64,000 bases of DNA, taken from positions 62,001-126,000 of the forward strand of contig NW_024883062.1 of the NCBI RefSeq assembly GCF_019059575.1, given 5' to 3'. The stretch's first letter is position 1. The number at the start of each line of letters is the position of its first letter. The translations under genes and the position numbers were made by a program. This DNA is from Amphibalanus amphitrite (Eukaryota; Arthropoda; Thecostraca; Balanomorpha; Balanidae). Of this stretch, positions 12,173-24,516 are shown one piece after another. Below the pieces are notes generated by a model that was given only the letters and a program-made list of their open reading frames with translations, was not told the origin of the DNA and searched no databases.

Positions 12173-13367
12173 TTGTATCCTATTGCACAACATTTGCCAA
12201 GACCCATCCTTCACCAAATATATACAACCTATGTAAGACCACATTTTGACTATTGTGACACTGTTTACGACGGACATATCACAGTACAGGACACGACACG
12301 ACTGGAGACATTGCAAAACAGAGCGGCTAGACTGACGACAGGAGCACTCTTTAGAACACCCTCCGACAAATTACGACTCGAGACAGGATGGGACAGACTA
12401 ACGACAAGAAGACGCATTCATAGATTGTCACTATATCACAAACTCGTTAAATCGAAACCAATTTTACCGAAGTACATACAAGAACTTATAACAAACACAA
12501 GGGTGACAGACACACAGTTGGTTTTAAGAAATGCCCATGACCACACGATCCAACGTCCGAAAACATCATCATATCAACGATCATTCTTTATCACCACAAG
12601 CAAAGAGTACAACGAACTACCGGCAACATTTAAATCCTTATCCATAGTAGAATTCAAAAAACACATTGTACACCATATTGGCTCCCCCCAGCCACCAAAA
12701 TACTACTCGTTTGGGTCAAAGACAGGCAACATCCTACATTCGCGACTAAGAAATGGAATGTCCGATTTAAATTCACAACAATTTAACATTCAAAAACAAG
12801 ATTCTCCGGCATGCCCTTGTGGTCACAGCATAGAAAGCGTTCGTCATTTCATCACAGCATGTCCATTGTTTTTACCTCAAAGACGCATCCTTTACCAAAA
12901 AGTATCGCAAACACTCCATACTAACTTTCATGAATACCAAACTAATAAAAAATTGGAAATCCTTCTTCATGGCACCAACCTAAATAGTGGCGACGGCCGG
13001 GCGGTGGCTCAACACTTCCAAACGTTCTTACTTAATTCTGGGCGCTTTACAATCCCAACACTCTGACTATTTAATTACGAGGCGGGATGGGCGTGTCTCG
13101 GTGGGGTGGCGTCGGCAACGGGGCTCTCTGGACAACCTCTAATGCGCGACGCGTTCGGCTTGGTGGCGGCGACCGGCGATTTAGTTTGTTTGAGTCCATT
13201 TTAAGTTCTTGTATATGTGTGTATGTGTTTATTTGCTTGTATGTTCTTTAACAGAGCTGGTGCCTCGAATTAAGCACTTTCGAGTGCTTTTGCACCAGTT
13301 CTTACTTATCTTGATTTTGTGTATTCTTTTGTTTCTTAATAAACGTGATGATGATGATGATGATGAT
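12173..13367 (+). pseudogene. LINE fragment, 3' part with (GAT)n tail
   Basis: The open frame 12173-13066 continues the reverse-transcriptase thumb (YTTYVRPHFDYCDTVYD; LQNRAARLTTGA) and ends with a Cys/His knuckle (CPCGHSIESVRHFITACP). The 3' untranslated part ends at an AATAAA at about 13339 and a (GAT)n tail at about 13346-13367. Microsatellite tails are typical of CR1/L2-type LINEs. No RNase H domain is seen. The first codon shown is not an initiator; it is where the interrupted frame resumes. Confidence 0.75.
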
Positions 13368-14726
13368 CTGAGTGGATCCCATCATGCACAACATTTACTT
13401 GATCCACAAACTAAAAAATTCGTTCCACGTCCACGGCTCGGCTCTCATGTGGTTTGTCTCGTACCTCTCCGATAGGCGCCAAAGAGTCACACTGAACGGC
13501 AAAACGTCGGAATGGACTAGTGTCATTTCGGGAACTCCAGAGGGGTCATTGATTGCTCCGATCCTATTTTCTATTTTTATCAATGACCTCCCTTCCGATC
13601 TAGACTCAGAATGTTTACTCTACGCAGACGATGCAAAAATCTTCAGGAAAATCACGACGCGCCAGGATGCTGCCACTCTGCAGACGGACATCGACCGGCT
13701 GAGCTCCTGGTCGGCCACATGGGGTCTGTCTCTAAACCCAGCCAAATGTAAAGGATTCAGTGTGACTCTGCGGCGCGCTCCCGTTCGGACCACCTACCGT
13801 ATTGGCAGCGCTGTTCTGGAGAGCGTAGACGAGATCAAAGATCTTGGCGTCACAATTGACAGCAAGCTGTCATTTTCGGCGCACGTGTCCCGGATTGTAT
13901 GCCAGGCAAACAGGGCCCTAGGCCTGATGATCAGAACCTTTCAGGCCGGGACTAAGAGATCGAAATTTAACAAACATACGTTACTCGTTACTTACTATGC
14001 CAATGTTCGTTCAATTTTGGAATACGGTTGCGTGGTCTGGGCGGGAGCGGCCAAATCCCACACAGAGCGGGTTGATCGTGTGCAGCACAAATTCTTGTTG
14101 TGGTTGAATAGCCACACATCCTCGCCATGTTCCTCTCTGTCCTATCCTTCTCTTCTGCATCATTTTGGTATTACATCACTGTCTGTCCGTAGAAACCAAC
14201 ACGACCTGCTCTTCCTGAGGAATATCCTGGCCGGTAAAATCCGTTCTTCTAACCTCCTTGGTAGCTTTCCGCTCCATGTGCCGCCGCGATCAACCCGCTC
14301 ACAGCGGCTCTTCGCCGAGCTTCCCTGGCGCGTACGGACCGTCGGGGATGGTTTTCTGCGCCGACTACCGAGGGCCATGAACGTGTTTTTAACTAGAAGT
14401 CCCGCTGATGTTTTTAGCGATAGTTTCTACACTTTTAGAGGACACGTTTTAAACTATGTGAAAGGGCTGGAAGCGGCGTGATCGCATCCGCTGTGCTTTT
14501 AGTGTTTCTTGTTTACTAGGCTTTTTAGGCTATTATTTATTTATTTACATCTCCTGTGTTTATAACCCTACGTGTTTTTATCTTCAGTGTGTGTGTGTGT
14601 GTGTATGTAGGTGTGTGTGTGTTGTGTGTGTGGGTGTGTGCTGTTTTACTGTCTCTTTGACTTCGCCTTTTAAGTGGACTTATTGTCTGTTGGCGATTTT
14701 AAATATACAAATACAAATACAAACTC
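13368..14726 (+). pseudogene. Second 5'-truncated LINE, YADD reverse transcriptase
   Basis: The open frame 13372-14481 (about 370 residues) begins inside the reverse transcriptase. It shows GTPEGSLIAPILFSIFINDLP, the catalytic LLYADDAKIF, and LGVTIDSKLSF. There is no endonuclease (lost by truncation), no RNase H and no terminal Cys/His knuckle. The 3' part holds a TG-rich run (14587-14640) and ends in (AAATAC)n-like repeats at about 14700-14726. It abuts the (GAT)n tail of the previous fragment. Jockey/CR1-like by motif style; clade uncertain. The catalytic core frame is undamaged, suggesting modest age. Confidence 0.75.
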
Positions 14727-15050
14727 GAAATTAGGTTTGCAAGTGTTTTTATGGCAATAAGTGCCACAAAACTATGGATTATGGCATGCACTCACATGAA
14801 ATCACTAAAACAGAACGTTTGTGAGTTTCAGCGATGGATTTTTTTCTGGATTTCTGTGTTGACTCAAAGTAATTAGGTTCTATGATCTCATTGGATCTTA
14901 AGTAAAAAATTAGACTTGGATCTATGATCTCTACGGATCTCTCGATGATTTAAAGAGCTGGATCTATGATCCCGACGAATCCGAGATCAGGATCCGTGGG
15001 ATCAAATTCTAGATCCATTTTCTCGGATCCATGCACATATCTGGAAAATA

Positions 15051-18000
15051 TATCCACTTTGACACCTCTGTAGACAAATTAGGGTGCTTATTTTTCCTAT
15101 TTATGCTTACACATTGCTCAGTCACTCTTCCAAGGCATTAAATTTTACGATACCCACGCCCACCATTAGATTTGGAAGCGTATTTTTTTCTAGCTGCGAC
15201 GTACAGATCAATGACACATTTACGGCTTTAAAAAGTTCACCTGTGCAAAACAGGAAACAACCAGCCTTTGTCTTTCGATACCAAGGCAAGAGCCTCAGCA
15301 ACCAAAGTATACCAAAGCACGGTTCGCAACCAGGCTCGGGCGAAGATAACTGTGCCGCTTCACTGTCACTTTCGGTGAGACCCAGAACTGAAGTTGGGAG
15401 TCGCTCTCACTTTCAACGTGATTCTGAGGCTGATCTTGGCAAACACTCTCACTCTCATCGAGCTACACGGTTACGCGAGGATTCACTTTTACTCTCAATT
15501 TGTCGCAGATTGGTTTTTGTGGTCATAATTAGAATTTTGGTAGGGAGGGTAGAAGATCTGAGAAGTTATCAATATGGACCGTTTAGGGGTCAGCTCACCT
15601 ACCTCTCTGCTCGTGGACCAGTGACGGAGCCGACGCAGCCGCTCGCCCAAACGCACCACGCCACTGCCGGACTGACACGGGTCATCGCACGCGCTCACTT
15701 TAAGGCCTGACCGTGACGTGACGTCACGGCACGGCGCCCCGGGCCGCAGATGGTGCGACGGGAGCTGCCCGACGGGGGAGACGGTAGCGGCCGGATCGGG
15801 GAGACGGTAGCGGACGGATCGGGGAGACCAGTCGGGGGAGAGAAACCAGCGGAGAGGGGTAGCGGCCTTCTCGGAGGAGGAGACGGTATGGCCGGCAGAG
15901 ACGGCCGAGCTATGACCAATAGAGACGCTCGGCTTGAAGACAGTAGCGGCTGGCCTAAGGGAGATCCCTGGACAGCGATGGAAGCCGCCGTGCGAGATGC
16001 TTAGGGCGGAGACGGTAGTGACTCGGAGACGTCCGAGCGGAGACGGTAGCGGCCGACAGAGACGACCGAGGGAAGACCGGCGGAGACGTTGGACCTGAGA
16101 CGGTTGTGACCGGGGGTAGGCGATCGGCCAGAGACGGTAGTGACTGTCGGAGACGATCGAGCGGAGGCGCCCGAGTTAACACTAACGGAGACACCCAGCG
16201 AGGAGACTAGTGCAGCTGGCTCGAGGGAGACCAATGGGCGAAGATATAAGCCGCCGTCCGAGATTTTTAGGGACGGCGGCGGTCGATCGATGGTGGAGAG
16301 GTGCACGACTTGCTGAATGTTGGGTCGCGAAAGACTTATCTGTGATGTGAAGCCTCTTGATTTTTTTCATCAAATGAAACTCTGAAATTTAATGAGCGAG
16401 GTTCTCACTTCTCATAAAATGCCATTTCCTTGCCTTTGAATTATCCGTAACAAAATATTTGTTTGAGCTCTCTTTTGGTTTCTTTTGGCTTGTTTTGTAG
16501 TGATTTAATTTCCACCACGCTTCAGTGGCAATAACCGTAGAAAAGACGGATGCACCTTTGGAGCAACAGCCTCCCTTGATTAATACCTCATAACCTGTTG
16601 TATATTTATTTGCTTTCCTGGGCTTGGCTTTTTCGATTCAATAAGATCTACTCAGAATGCTGGGATGAGATGATAAAGGCAACATTCTCTCAAAGCCGAA
16701 AGTGTTGTTCAAAGTAAAAGGTGTATCTGTCCGACACTTAAAGGGTTAGAGAATTACGTCCCTTTTTAGGTTCGAAGATTGTCCGATTAACGGCAATGCA
16801 GGTTTTTGGGGTTAGTGATATATGTACATTGCCCGAAAAATGAAACTGAATTCTTGCCTTTGCCCTGGTGTGATATTTTTTATTGTTTTATTTTGCTTTT
16901 GTAGGAAATACTGAAGCTCACATGACCACGGAACCTAGTGGAAATTATAATACATGAATTTTGTTCACCTTATAAATGATCCCTTACCTCCGATACGCCC
17001 CATCCCTCCCCGGAGACGTTGGGTGATGGTTGGCTGCGGGGCCGCCCCGGCTCGGTGCCAGGTGACCTACCGGTGTCGCCCGGCTGCTGCTGAGGCCGTG
17101 AATTTTCTTTGGTCGGTAGACGCGATTGCCGCGGATGTCGCTGAAAGAGGTGCTGTTACTTTCGAGCTTATTTTTGTGCGCGCGTGTAAATCTGTGTATT
17201 TTTTTTCGATTCGGCTGCTCTCGCTAGTTCGGAGGCAGGACCGCACTAGCGAAATTGGGATGTGTTTCGTTGTCTTATAGGTAGGTAGGTATAAAGAAAA
17301 AAATGGAAAGCCCAGTCTGATAAAGAAAAGTTTAATGCCACAATCGAGCTAATGCAAACAATGCAGTTATGCTAAAATGGAACAGCTCCGCTCAAAGTGG
17401 AACAAAAGTGTCCACCCCGCCCACGGTAGTCACCAATCAAGAAACATGATGAGTTGATTATAATTGATGGCATATTTTAGATAAGATAATTAGATGAGCG
17501 ATGGGCATTGCCTCCCTATCCCTCTCTATCTGAGACCGTTGACGGTCCCTGTTCGTCTCAGTCAGCTCCATTTACCTCTGCCTGTACCCACGATCCCTCC
17601 TTCTATCTCCGCCCCTCTCCCTGTCTGCTGCTCGGGCCGCCGGCGGCAGTGGTGGCCGTGCAGTGCGGTCGGTCATTACCGACGCCCGGCCGGCCGCCGC
17701 CGCGCACCGCCCTGGGTCAAGGCTGAGCCGCAGGTCAACGTCCAGCCACCATCCATCCGCTGGCGGTACCACCCTGGGAGCAGCGCTGCCGCCTGCGGCA
17801 CGTCGCCTCCTGCCTGCAGATCAGAGGGCAGGAAGTGCCAGTGCCCGGCACCTGCCGCCGGCCACCCGGGTCCGGACGGCCACCCCTGCTGCAGGGACGG
17901 CGAGCTATACACAGAGCGCGTGGGCCATCAACCGAACGCTCACCCCATCGTGCGTGCAGGGGCTGCCCCGCCCTAAGCCTCGCCCTGCCCTCGGTCAGAC

Positions 18001-18089
18001 GCACGTGTCAGATAAGTGGCCAGTGCTGGCTGCGTGCTTCGCATCCATGTGTGGCTTCAGCTCTCGGTTTCTTCTGAGACGGTTGATAT
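15051..18089. other. Intergenic with GC-rich patches
   Basis: No recognisable gene. It holds a minisatellite (15773-16290) and GC-rich patches at 16985-17100 and 17500-18000 that are open in several frames at once. A CRE-like palindrome (CCGTGACG, TGA, CGTCACGG) sits at 15711-15729 and includes TGACGTCA, but no gene start is next to it. Confidence 0.5.
15773..16290. repeat. GGAGACGGTAGYG dispersed minisatellite
   Basis: The word GGAGACGGTAG recurs many times in loosely spaced copies (for example 15777, 15798, 16006, 16036, 16130), with related GGAGAC words between. Spacing is irregular, so this is a degenerate array. Confidence 0.7.
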
Positions 18090-19064
18090 TAGGGTAAGGG
18101 CGGGTAAGAGTACGCGGGCGATAAGAGTACGCATCAGCTGTTTCGGTTGCTTAGCAACGCGGGTTTGTCGAGTTCATGAAGTGACATGAAGCCGCCAGTG
18201 CGTGCTTGTCACCAACGGAACGTGGGCGTTGAGCGGCGACGCTGTTGAGTTTAAGGCGATGAATATTATTTTAGAGCGTTATGATATTATTATGGTATGG
18301 TACAATAATGTTGATACTTGGCAGTTCAGATAAGGTACATTTCCGCGATTGTTGTGGCAAACTTGTGAGGTTATCTGGGGAAATACTGTGCAGTGCAATA
18401 TTCTGTTTGCGAAGTTTTGCACAACGTTTCGGGGTTGTTTTGTGCGCGAATTGCATGTATGGTAAGAGGACGCACTGTTCAGGAGGGTAAGAGTACGCAG
18501 AATTATACATTAAATCGAATATACAGAAATATACAATTATTAATCTATCGCTCAATGACGTTTGTTTTGTAGGTATATCATCAATGGAGCACTGTGATGC
18601 AGATGCGTACCCGAAATTCTTCCAAATACGAGTTATTCTCCCTTTTGATTGTGCATGTTTTTAAAGAAACACACGACATGATTATTTACTGATTTATAGA
18701 CTTGAAAGATTTATTTTATGTTTTTCTTTTTGGATACTAGAATTAACTTAAATGCCCTCTGAGTTTAAAGTTAAGCATTTGGACCGTACAAGCTACATAG
18801 GTGTGTGTTCATATGCTTGCGTACTCCACCCGCCTGGCGTGCGTACTCTTACACACCCCATATGGTAAGAGTACGCAACTGCAGCGGTTCAGAAAATGTC
18901 AGTTTTAGACCACTTCCATTTACGCTGAAGGATCGTTGCCTCATGGGATGATGGCTAATTCAATGAACTTTAATATTCCCTATTTGCGATTTCTTTCTTT
19001 CAAATATTAAACAAATGAGAGCAAGAAATCCACTAAGTGCGTACTCTTATACGACTTCACCCTA
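18090..19064. mobile_element. TA-flanked element, word GTAAGAGTACGC
   Basis: TA at 18090-18091 and 19063-19064 flank a body that starts GGGTAAGGGCGGGTAAGAG and ends with an imperfect reverse complement. The word (G/T)AAGAGTACGC recurs inside in both directions at about 18105, 18121, 18485, 18840, 18865 and 19040. One more copy lies just outside near 19098, so the right limit is slightly uncertain. No transposase. The organisation matches the elements at 42375, 50404 and 61634. Confidence 0.7.
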
Positions 19065-19065
19065 A

Positions 19066-22000
19066 TTGTAGATGCATATTGCATGTGCTCCACTGCCTAT
19101 GCGTACTCTTCTGACAGGAATATACCTAGGTACTACGAATCTGCCAAACAGTTCTGACCTTGACTGTGCTGTCGTGGAAAGTGTGCAATCAGCAATGTGT
19201 CTGTAAAGCGTCCTATCTTTCATTGTATATGTGTGAAACCTTTCAGCATTTCTTTTTTCTGTTCTAGCACGTTTCCTTAATCGTGCGTAAGCAACAAGTG
19301 GCGTGCGAGGAAGCGCCAATGGGCCCCAACCCCTAATGGGGGCGAGCCAACAAGCGCCGATAGACGCGTGCGTAAGCACCAATGGAGGTGTGCGTGGGCA
19401 CCGGTAGACTGCAGACATTGTGGCTCTTTGGTTTGAAAGGACAAAAACCAGTGACATCTGACTGAATCTGAATGGATAAAACACCTTGATAGATTCACAC
19501 TGTACTGTGCAATGACAGGTGTGATTCGTCTCGAATCTGCCATTGGGTTACGTGTAAGGTGTAACGGATGACCGGGGCTAAGACTGGGGTGACCAGCCAC
19601 GTGCCCCACGTGACGTCATACATCGTCATTGTGGTTATTGTCGTCGTCATTTGACATGCGTATTTTCAAGTAAAAAGTTGTCGGTGCTTACGCCGCCAAA
19701 ACGGTTCCCTCTGTTTTTCACCCAATTGACTCCATACGACCCGATCATTGCGTATGTGCGTGGCGTGCAGACGGTGGCGTATAGTGACCTTGTTTTGTCA
19801 TAGACAGACGTATCGCTCCTTCCTGGAAGCCGTCTCTTCCAATGAAATTCCCGTCTTTTTATAGCCACCTCTGCCGCATGGTAATCGAAATACCTAACGT
19901 GGCATCGATTCCGGTGGGACTGCCTGTTACAAGCATCCATCTGTACGTCAAATTCCACTGAGCGTTCAGCTGGTGCATTCCCAACTCGCCGGGGTAACTG
20001 GTGGTGTTTGCTGTACATTCTAGATTTGCTTTGCATCAACAATGCTGAATGGCCTCTTAACGGCCCACGACATATGCTGAGGTGATCTAAGAATATTAAA
20101 AAGTTCACAATCTGCTGGAGTGCTGCGTGAATGGCATCTATTTACCTACAATGCGAACGGCGTTAATTTGGTATACCAAATACTTAAAGGTATCAAAGTG
20201 TGAACGATGCATCTGCCTCAAGTCAAAATTCAAACTCAATTTGCTTTGACATATGAAAGTTGTAAACAGTAAACGATAACATTAAAATGACAAATTTTAG
20301 AAGGATCACTTTTATTGCTTTTAAAAGGATCGTTTTAGCGAGCCAAGAGCAGACATCAAATTTGTGCGGCATTAAAAATAGACATTAGTGATTCCGGAGT
20401 CCAAACAGATCCATCGCCTTTGGCATGTGTCACTGTGTTTGTCACAGTAGCCGCCGTGACAGCAAAGGGAGGCGTGAAAACCGGCCGGAGCCTGGCACGT
20501 AGAATGTTGTTCCGCGCACCGCTACAGCGTCACTTCAGCAGCAGCTGCTCGGCAGGATCGCGGGGACAGTCACGCCGGTATGAGCGTCATCGGGGCACAA
20601 CCGTTACCGTTAGCGGCCGGCGGAGCTATGTGCCGTGCCGAGGTAGCGGCCTGGGGGGCCGGGGAGCGGACTGCCGGTGCGCCACTGACGCCCCGCCGAC
20701 CTCGGCTGGTGCCGCTCCCACGCCGTCGGTAGCGCGGCCCGGCGGAACGCTACACGATGACCGCTCGTGCGTGGTGGCTGCGGCGTGCTGCCCGTACCGT
20801 CCCGTGCTGCGCCCATCCCACAGCCACCCTCCTTAGTGCGGTCCGATACCTCCGCTCTACGGGCATTTGAATATATTGAGAGCGGCGAAGAGTGAGAGTT
20901 AAATTTGAGTTGTCTAGTTAAAACAAAATTAATAAGCGGATTCAAGGGACACACCTCATTGTGAATGCCAATTAGATAACCAGTACCTAGAAGAGAATGC
21001 TTTTGCTCGAAGGTTCACATTAGAAGACTTAGTCGAGGCGCATTGTTTTCCTACGAAATTGACGGTTGATCTCCCGTTGTCTCTCGGGCTAAGTTCTTGA
21101 CCCCCGTCCCCGGCTGGGACCTCGTTGTTCCCAGCTGAACCGCACGCAACATTCTCTAACTGTGCGTCTGACAAGTCCTCAATTGAGGTCCCGCCTCTTT
21201 ACGAGTTTAAAGTCCCGAGTCCCATCCGGTTTCTTCCCATTGAGAACTGATTGAGAACCCGATTGAGAATTGAGCTCCATTTCTCCCACGACGGGTCAGT
21301 CCTCATCTCATAAATGTGGCCCGTCGTCCCATTTTTCCAGGCAGAGCCCCATTCTGTCTCTTCCTGAATGGGCCTTAGGGAGGTCACGCCCGCGAGCTCT
21401 CCCCGTTGAGAAATGGGACATTAGTGTCAAAACAGTATGTCAATGACAGAACAATGTAATCAAATGTGACTTATCCGAACAGCTTCTTATCGATAATGTG
21501 CGACTAGAGGAGCAAATATGCGTAGAAGGGAGCCATTTGCAGACCCGAAACTGCTTTTCCCTCCTGTCACTAATGTGTCAAGGCCCCAGCGAGTCCCCCT
21601 TTGAAATGGCCAAATGAATCCTTACAGCTTCTAAGTCATTGCCTTGTAGCCGTGATTGTAAAATTATAAAGAAGAAGCACCCATATTGGCCATTTATCAT
21701 GTCCGTGCCACCCTTTATTGGCTGTTTTATGCAGTAATTTATAACGTAGCCGTGGACGTTAATTAGTACACGGCTCGTGCAAGACCAATATCAATCAAAG
21801 TTCCATCGAGCGTGCAACTGACACCGTGGTCTGTAATTCATATCCAACAAAGTTGCGAAACGCACGCTCCTAAAATGAGTTCTGCACCCTCGTGCTCTGC
21901 AGTCGGCGCGGCCGGCCAGGTTGGAGACCCGTGTTTCTACACGCCGCAAAAGTGGCTGTGCATGGTGCCGTGACACGAGACGAATGGCCGCGACCGGGAT

Positions 22001-23148
22001 CGGCCCATCGGACGGTGGTGTAGCCGGCGGTCACCAGATGACCTCCGCTCTGCAGTGTAGAGACGGACAACACCTCATGGCTCATATGCATTGACAATGC
22101 TCGTTAGCTCCTGCAAATACAGAAGCAACGCGCACCAATCCCATCGTCTGTTTTCTTCCACCCGTATTTAATTGCATAGGGGATGTACTGAGTACCTATT
22201 GGAGGCGGAGCCGGAGCCGCCATGGCATTTCACCCGGAGCCGGAGCCGGAGCCGATTTTATTCTCCAGAGCCGGAGCCGGAGCCGTCTGAAATTTCCACG
22301 GCTCCGCATCCCTGCTCGAAACCCATGACCTAGGGCCATTTCAGGCAAGATAAAAAGATCTCCGACATGAGATTCACGTTCATTGTATGGAATTGAGGAG
22401 AAATGTCCGGAGTCGGAGTTGGAGTTGGAGTCGATTTTTGAAGTCGGAGTCGGAATCAGTCACAAAAATACATCGACTTAACACTCCTGGTTAACAATAA
22501 CATGGAGCTGATAATAAAAACATTTTATCTAGCACTTGATGTGACTCGCTTCAACAACTAGCTTGTGCTTCATGATGCAGCTCATTCTAACTTTTCCAAA
22601 CTGTTACCCTCGCCAAAGCAGTGCTCGTGTGTTTAGGATCGCTGGCAAGTGGCATAACATATGGAAGCATTTATAGCTGCATTTGGGCTTTGCACTATTT
22701 TTTCCTTTCATGCTAAATTCATTCATGTTATGTAATTTTGTTTATAGTTCCGTTCCAAATCGCTCAACTGAATCCACCATAAAGCATAATGGAGCATCCA
22801 TTCGCATGTGAGTACGAACGAGGAATGTGTTCTCTGCGTCTAAGGTATGATGTCCAGGTCGCTGTTTTGGAATGCCAATGGATGGACGGACTGCAGGCTC
22901 TTCGCTGTCGTAGCCTGTTTGCCGCTATGTGGGCGGGTTGACAGGAATGGCGAGTTTATGCAGATTCTCCTATATCCGGTGAGTTCTTGTCCAAAGCTGT
23001 AGCTAACAGCGCACAGTTTTGTGATTGCAGTTGATTTAAACGTTGCATTAGCTTACATAACGGAATACCGCGTCAACTGTTCCTGGAAAACTGAGAATTC
23101 AGAGCCATGCCCCGGAAACCCGTGAAACTTGCGGGCCGGATGACACCA
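19066..23148. other. Intergenic, no gene recognised
   Basis: A 153-codon minus-strand frame at 19647-20108 and a GC-rich plus-strand frame at 20420-20836 have no recognisable domain and are not called. The rest is AT-rich and featureless apart from the GGAGCC repeat at about 22198-22440. Confidence 0.5.
22198..22460. repeat. GGAGCC / GGAGTC hexamer-rich repeat
   Basis: Three clusters of GGAGCC hexamers at 22201-22300 end in ACGGCTCCGCATCCCTGC, followed at 22409-22456 by GGAGTC/GGAGTT hexamers. It looks like one dispersed repeat family with a hexamer core. No coding role. Confidence 0.65.
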
Positions 23149-23389
23149 GGGCCCAATCTCACCAAGTGGGGTAAAGTCAATTTGGGGTAAAATACCAAAC
23201 TACCCCACTCCGTAACTACAAAAATACTACCCCGAAATTAGTTAAACTAGCTTGGTGAGGTTGGGCCAAGTGCCCAACCTCACCAAGCTAGTTTAACTAA
23301 TTTCGGGGTAGTATTTTTGTAGTTACGGAGTGGGGTAGTTTGGTATTTTACCCCAAATTGAGTTTACCCCACTTGGTGAGATTGGGCCC
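23149..23389. repeat. Near-perfect 118-bp-arm palindrome (foldback MITE)
   Basis: Arms 23149-23266 and 23272-23389 are reverse complements with, by eye, about one mismatch (near 23175), around a 5-base loop CAAGT. Tips read GGGCCCAATCTCACC. CAG occurs at both junctions if the element is taken to start at GGCCC, a possible 3-bp target duplication. No coding. The near identity of the arms implies recent origin or conversion between arms. Confidence 0.9.
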
Positions 23390-24516
23390 AGGCGGGCGCC
23401 CAAGTGCCGGCTGTTTTCTGAACACGTCTATCCCCATTCAGGGGACACAGTGCGGCCCATATTAATATGGAGACGCCGTTGTAAAGGATGGATGGGCCCC
23501 AGACGTGATGTGAGACACCTGTGGCAACGGTGTTGGGCTGTTGGCTATATTTCACGTTGTTGGATGTAAACGTGTCCACACATTTTGTTGCGTTTATGCA
23601 AGGAGGCTAAGCGCCAACCTTTTTTTTTACTAATGGCTTATTATGGGCATTCTGAAATCGAATGGAGCTGAATTAGTCCTTGCAATGGGGTTGGGAACTC
23701 GATTTTTTAAGAATGCATGAAAATGATCAAACTATTTTCACAGAATTTATGGTGCATACCATTGCCTCATAAAATCAATAAGCTGAGAGAAATGGGGGAA
23801 GAAAGATAGGAAACTTGTTTTGAAAAGTTCTTGAAAAAAGATGCTCTTGATGCTGTTACGTCACATGTCACCTTCTGCGGTTGACAAATAATGGCGCATC
23901 TGGCGCACCACAGATTACATGTTATATCAATGCAAGGAATGGGTGAAAGATGTTGTTTGCTTCACTCTGCCATTCGCGCTGTTTTTAACTTTAAATTATG
24001 CTAAAACATTTACGGATGAAATGTTCAGTGTCAAAAATTGATGTGTCTGCCGTGTACCTACTATATTCCCACTTAACATGAGCGCGTGATAAACATTTTA
24101 TGTACCTCGAATTTTCAAATGATAAAGATGATGAATCGGAGGATGATGAAAAGCAAAAGCTCATTCCAATATTTGGACTACTTTACGATTAAAATGTTTA
24201 CATTCCTGTCATCTTATTGATCATTTATTTGTTCTTTTTTATGAAAATAACTTAAGGCGTTGAGAACCGAGGTAATTTCTATCTACCGTGCCTTAACTTA
24301 CCAGCAACAGCAATCTATCTACGCCCTACGGTGGCAAGGGAGACTGTGAAAGAAGCGTAAGATGGATTCTAAACAATTCTTTTGTGATATACTGAAGGGC
24401 AAAGTGCAGAGAAGAGCGTACAAGTCCTGTTTTGTGCCAGGCTGTTGCAGTAGCACTTATGAAACTCCGAAAACGATCTTCGTTCATCATCCCGAACAAC
24501 ATTACCCTGAGGAGAT
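23390..24516. other. Intergenic, AT-rich
   Basis: No gene, RNA gene or repeat recognised. Bases 24513-24516 (AGAT) form the left direct repeat of the next element. Confidence 0.55.

Larger units (their letters stand above)
9319..15044. mobile_element. 23-bp-TIR element holding nested retroelements
   Basis: The left tip CCAGACATGTGCATGGATCC and the right tip (reverse complement CCAGATATGTGCATGGATCC) match over 23 bases with one difference. Both are flanked by AAAATA (9313-9318 and 15045-15050), a 6-bp target duplication. Its own sequence survives at 9319-9481 and 14727-15044 and is full of the word GGATCTATGATCT. The middle is occupied by later insertions: a LINE fragment, a Helitron inside that fragment, and a second LINE. 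No transposase is seen. A 6-bp duplication is unusual; superfamily unassigned. Confidence 0.75.

Noticed and set aside
15719-15726. TGACGTCA as a functional CRE promoter site
   Set aside because: A perfect match, but no gene start is recognised nearby.
17494-18097. Overlapping Pro/Arg/Ala-rich open frames
   Set aside because: Several frames on both strands are open at once in a GC-rich patch, the signature of low stop-codon density rather than a gene.
19647-20108. 153-codon minus-strand open frame
   Set aside because: No domain, no signal peptide, no convincing splice or flank evidence, and its length is plausible by chance in this composition.
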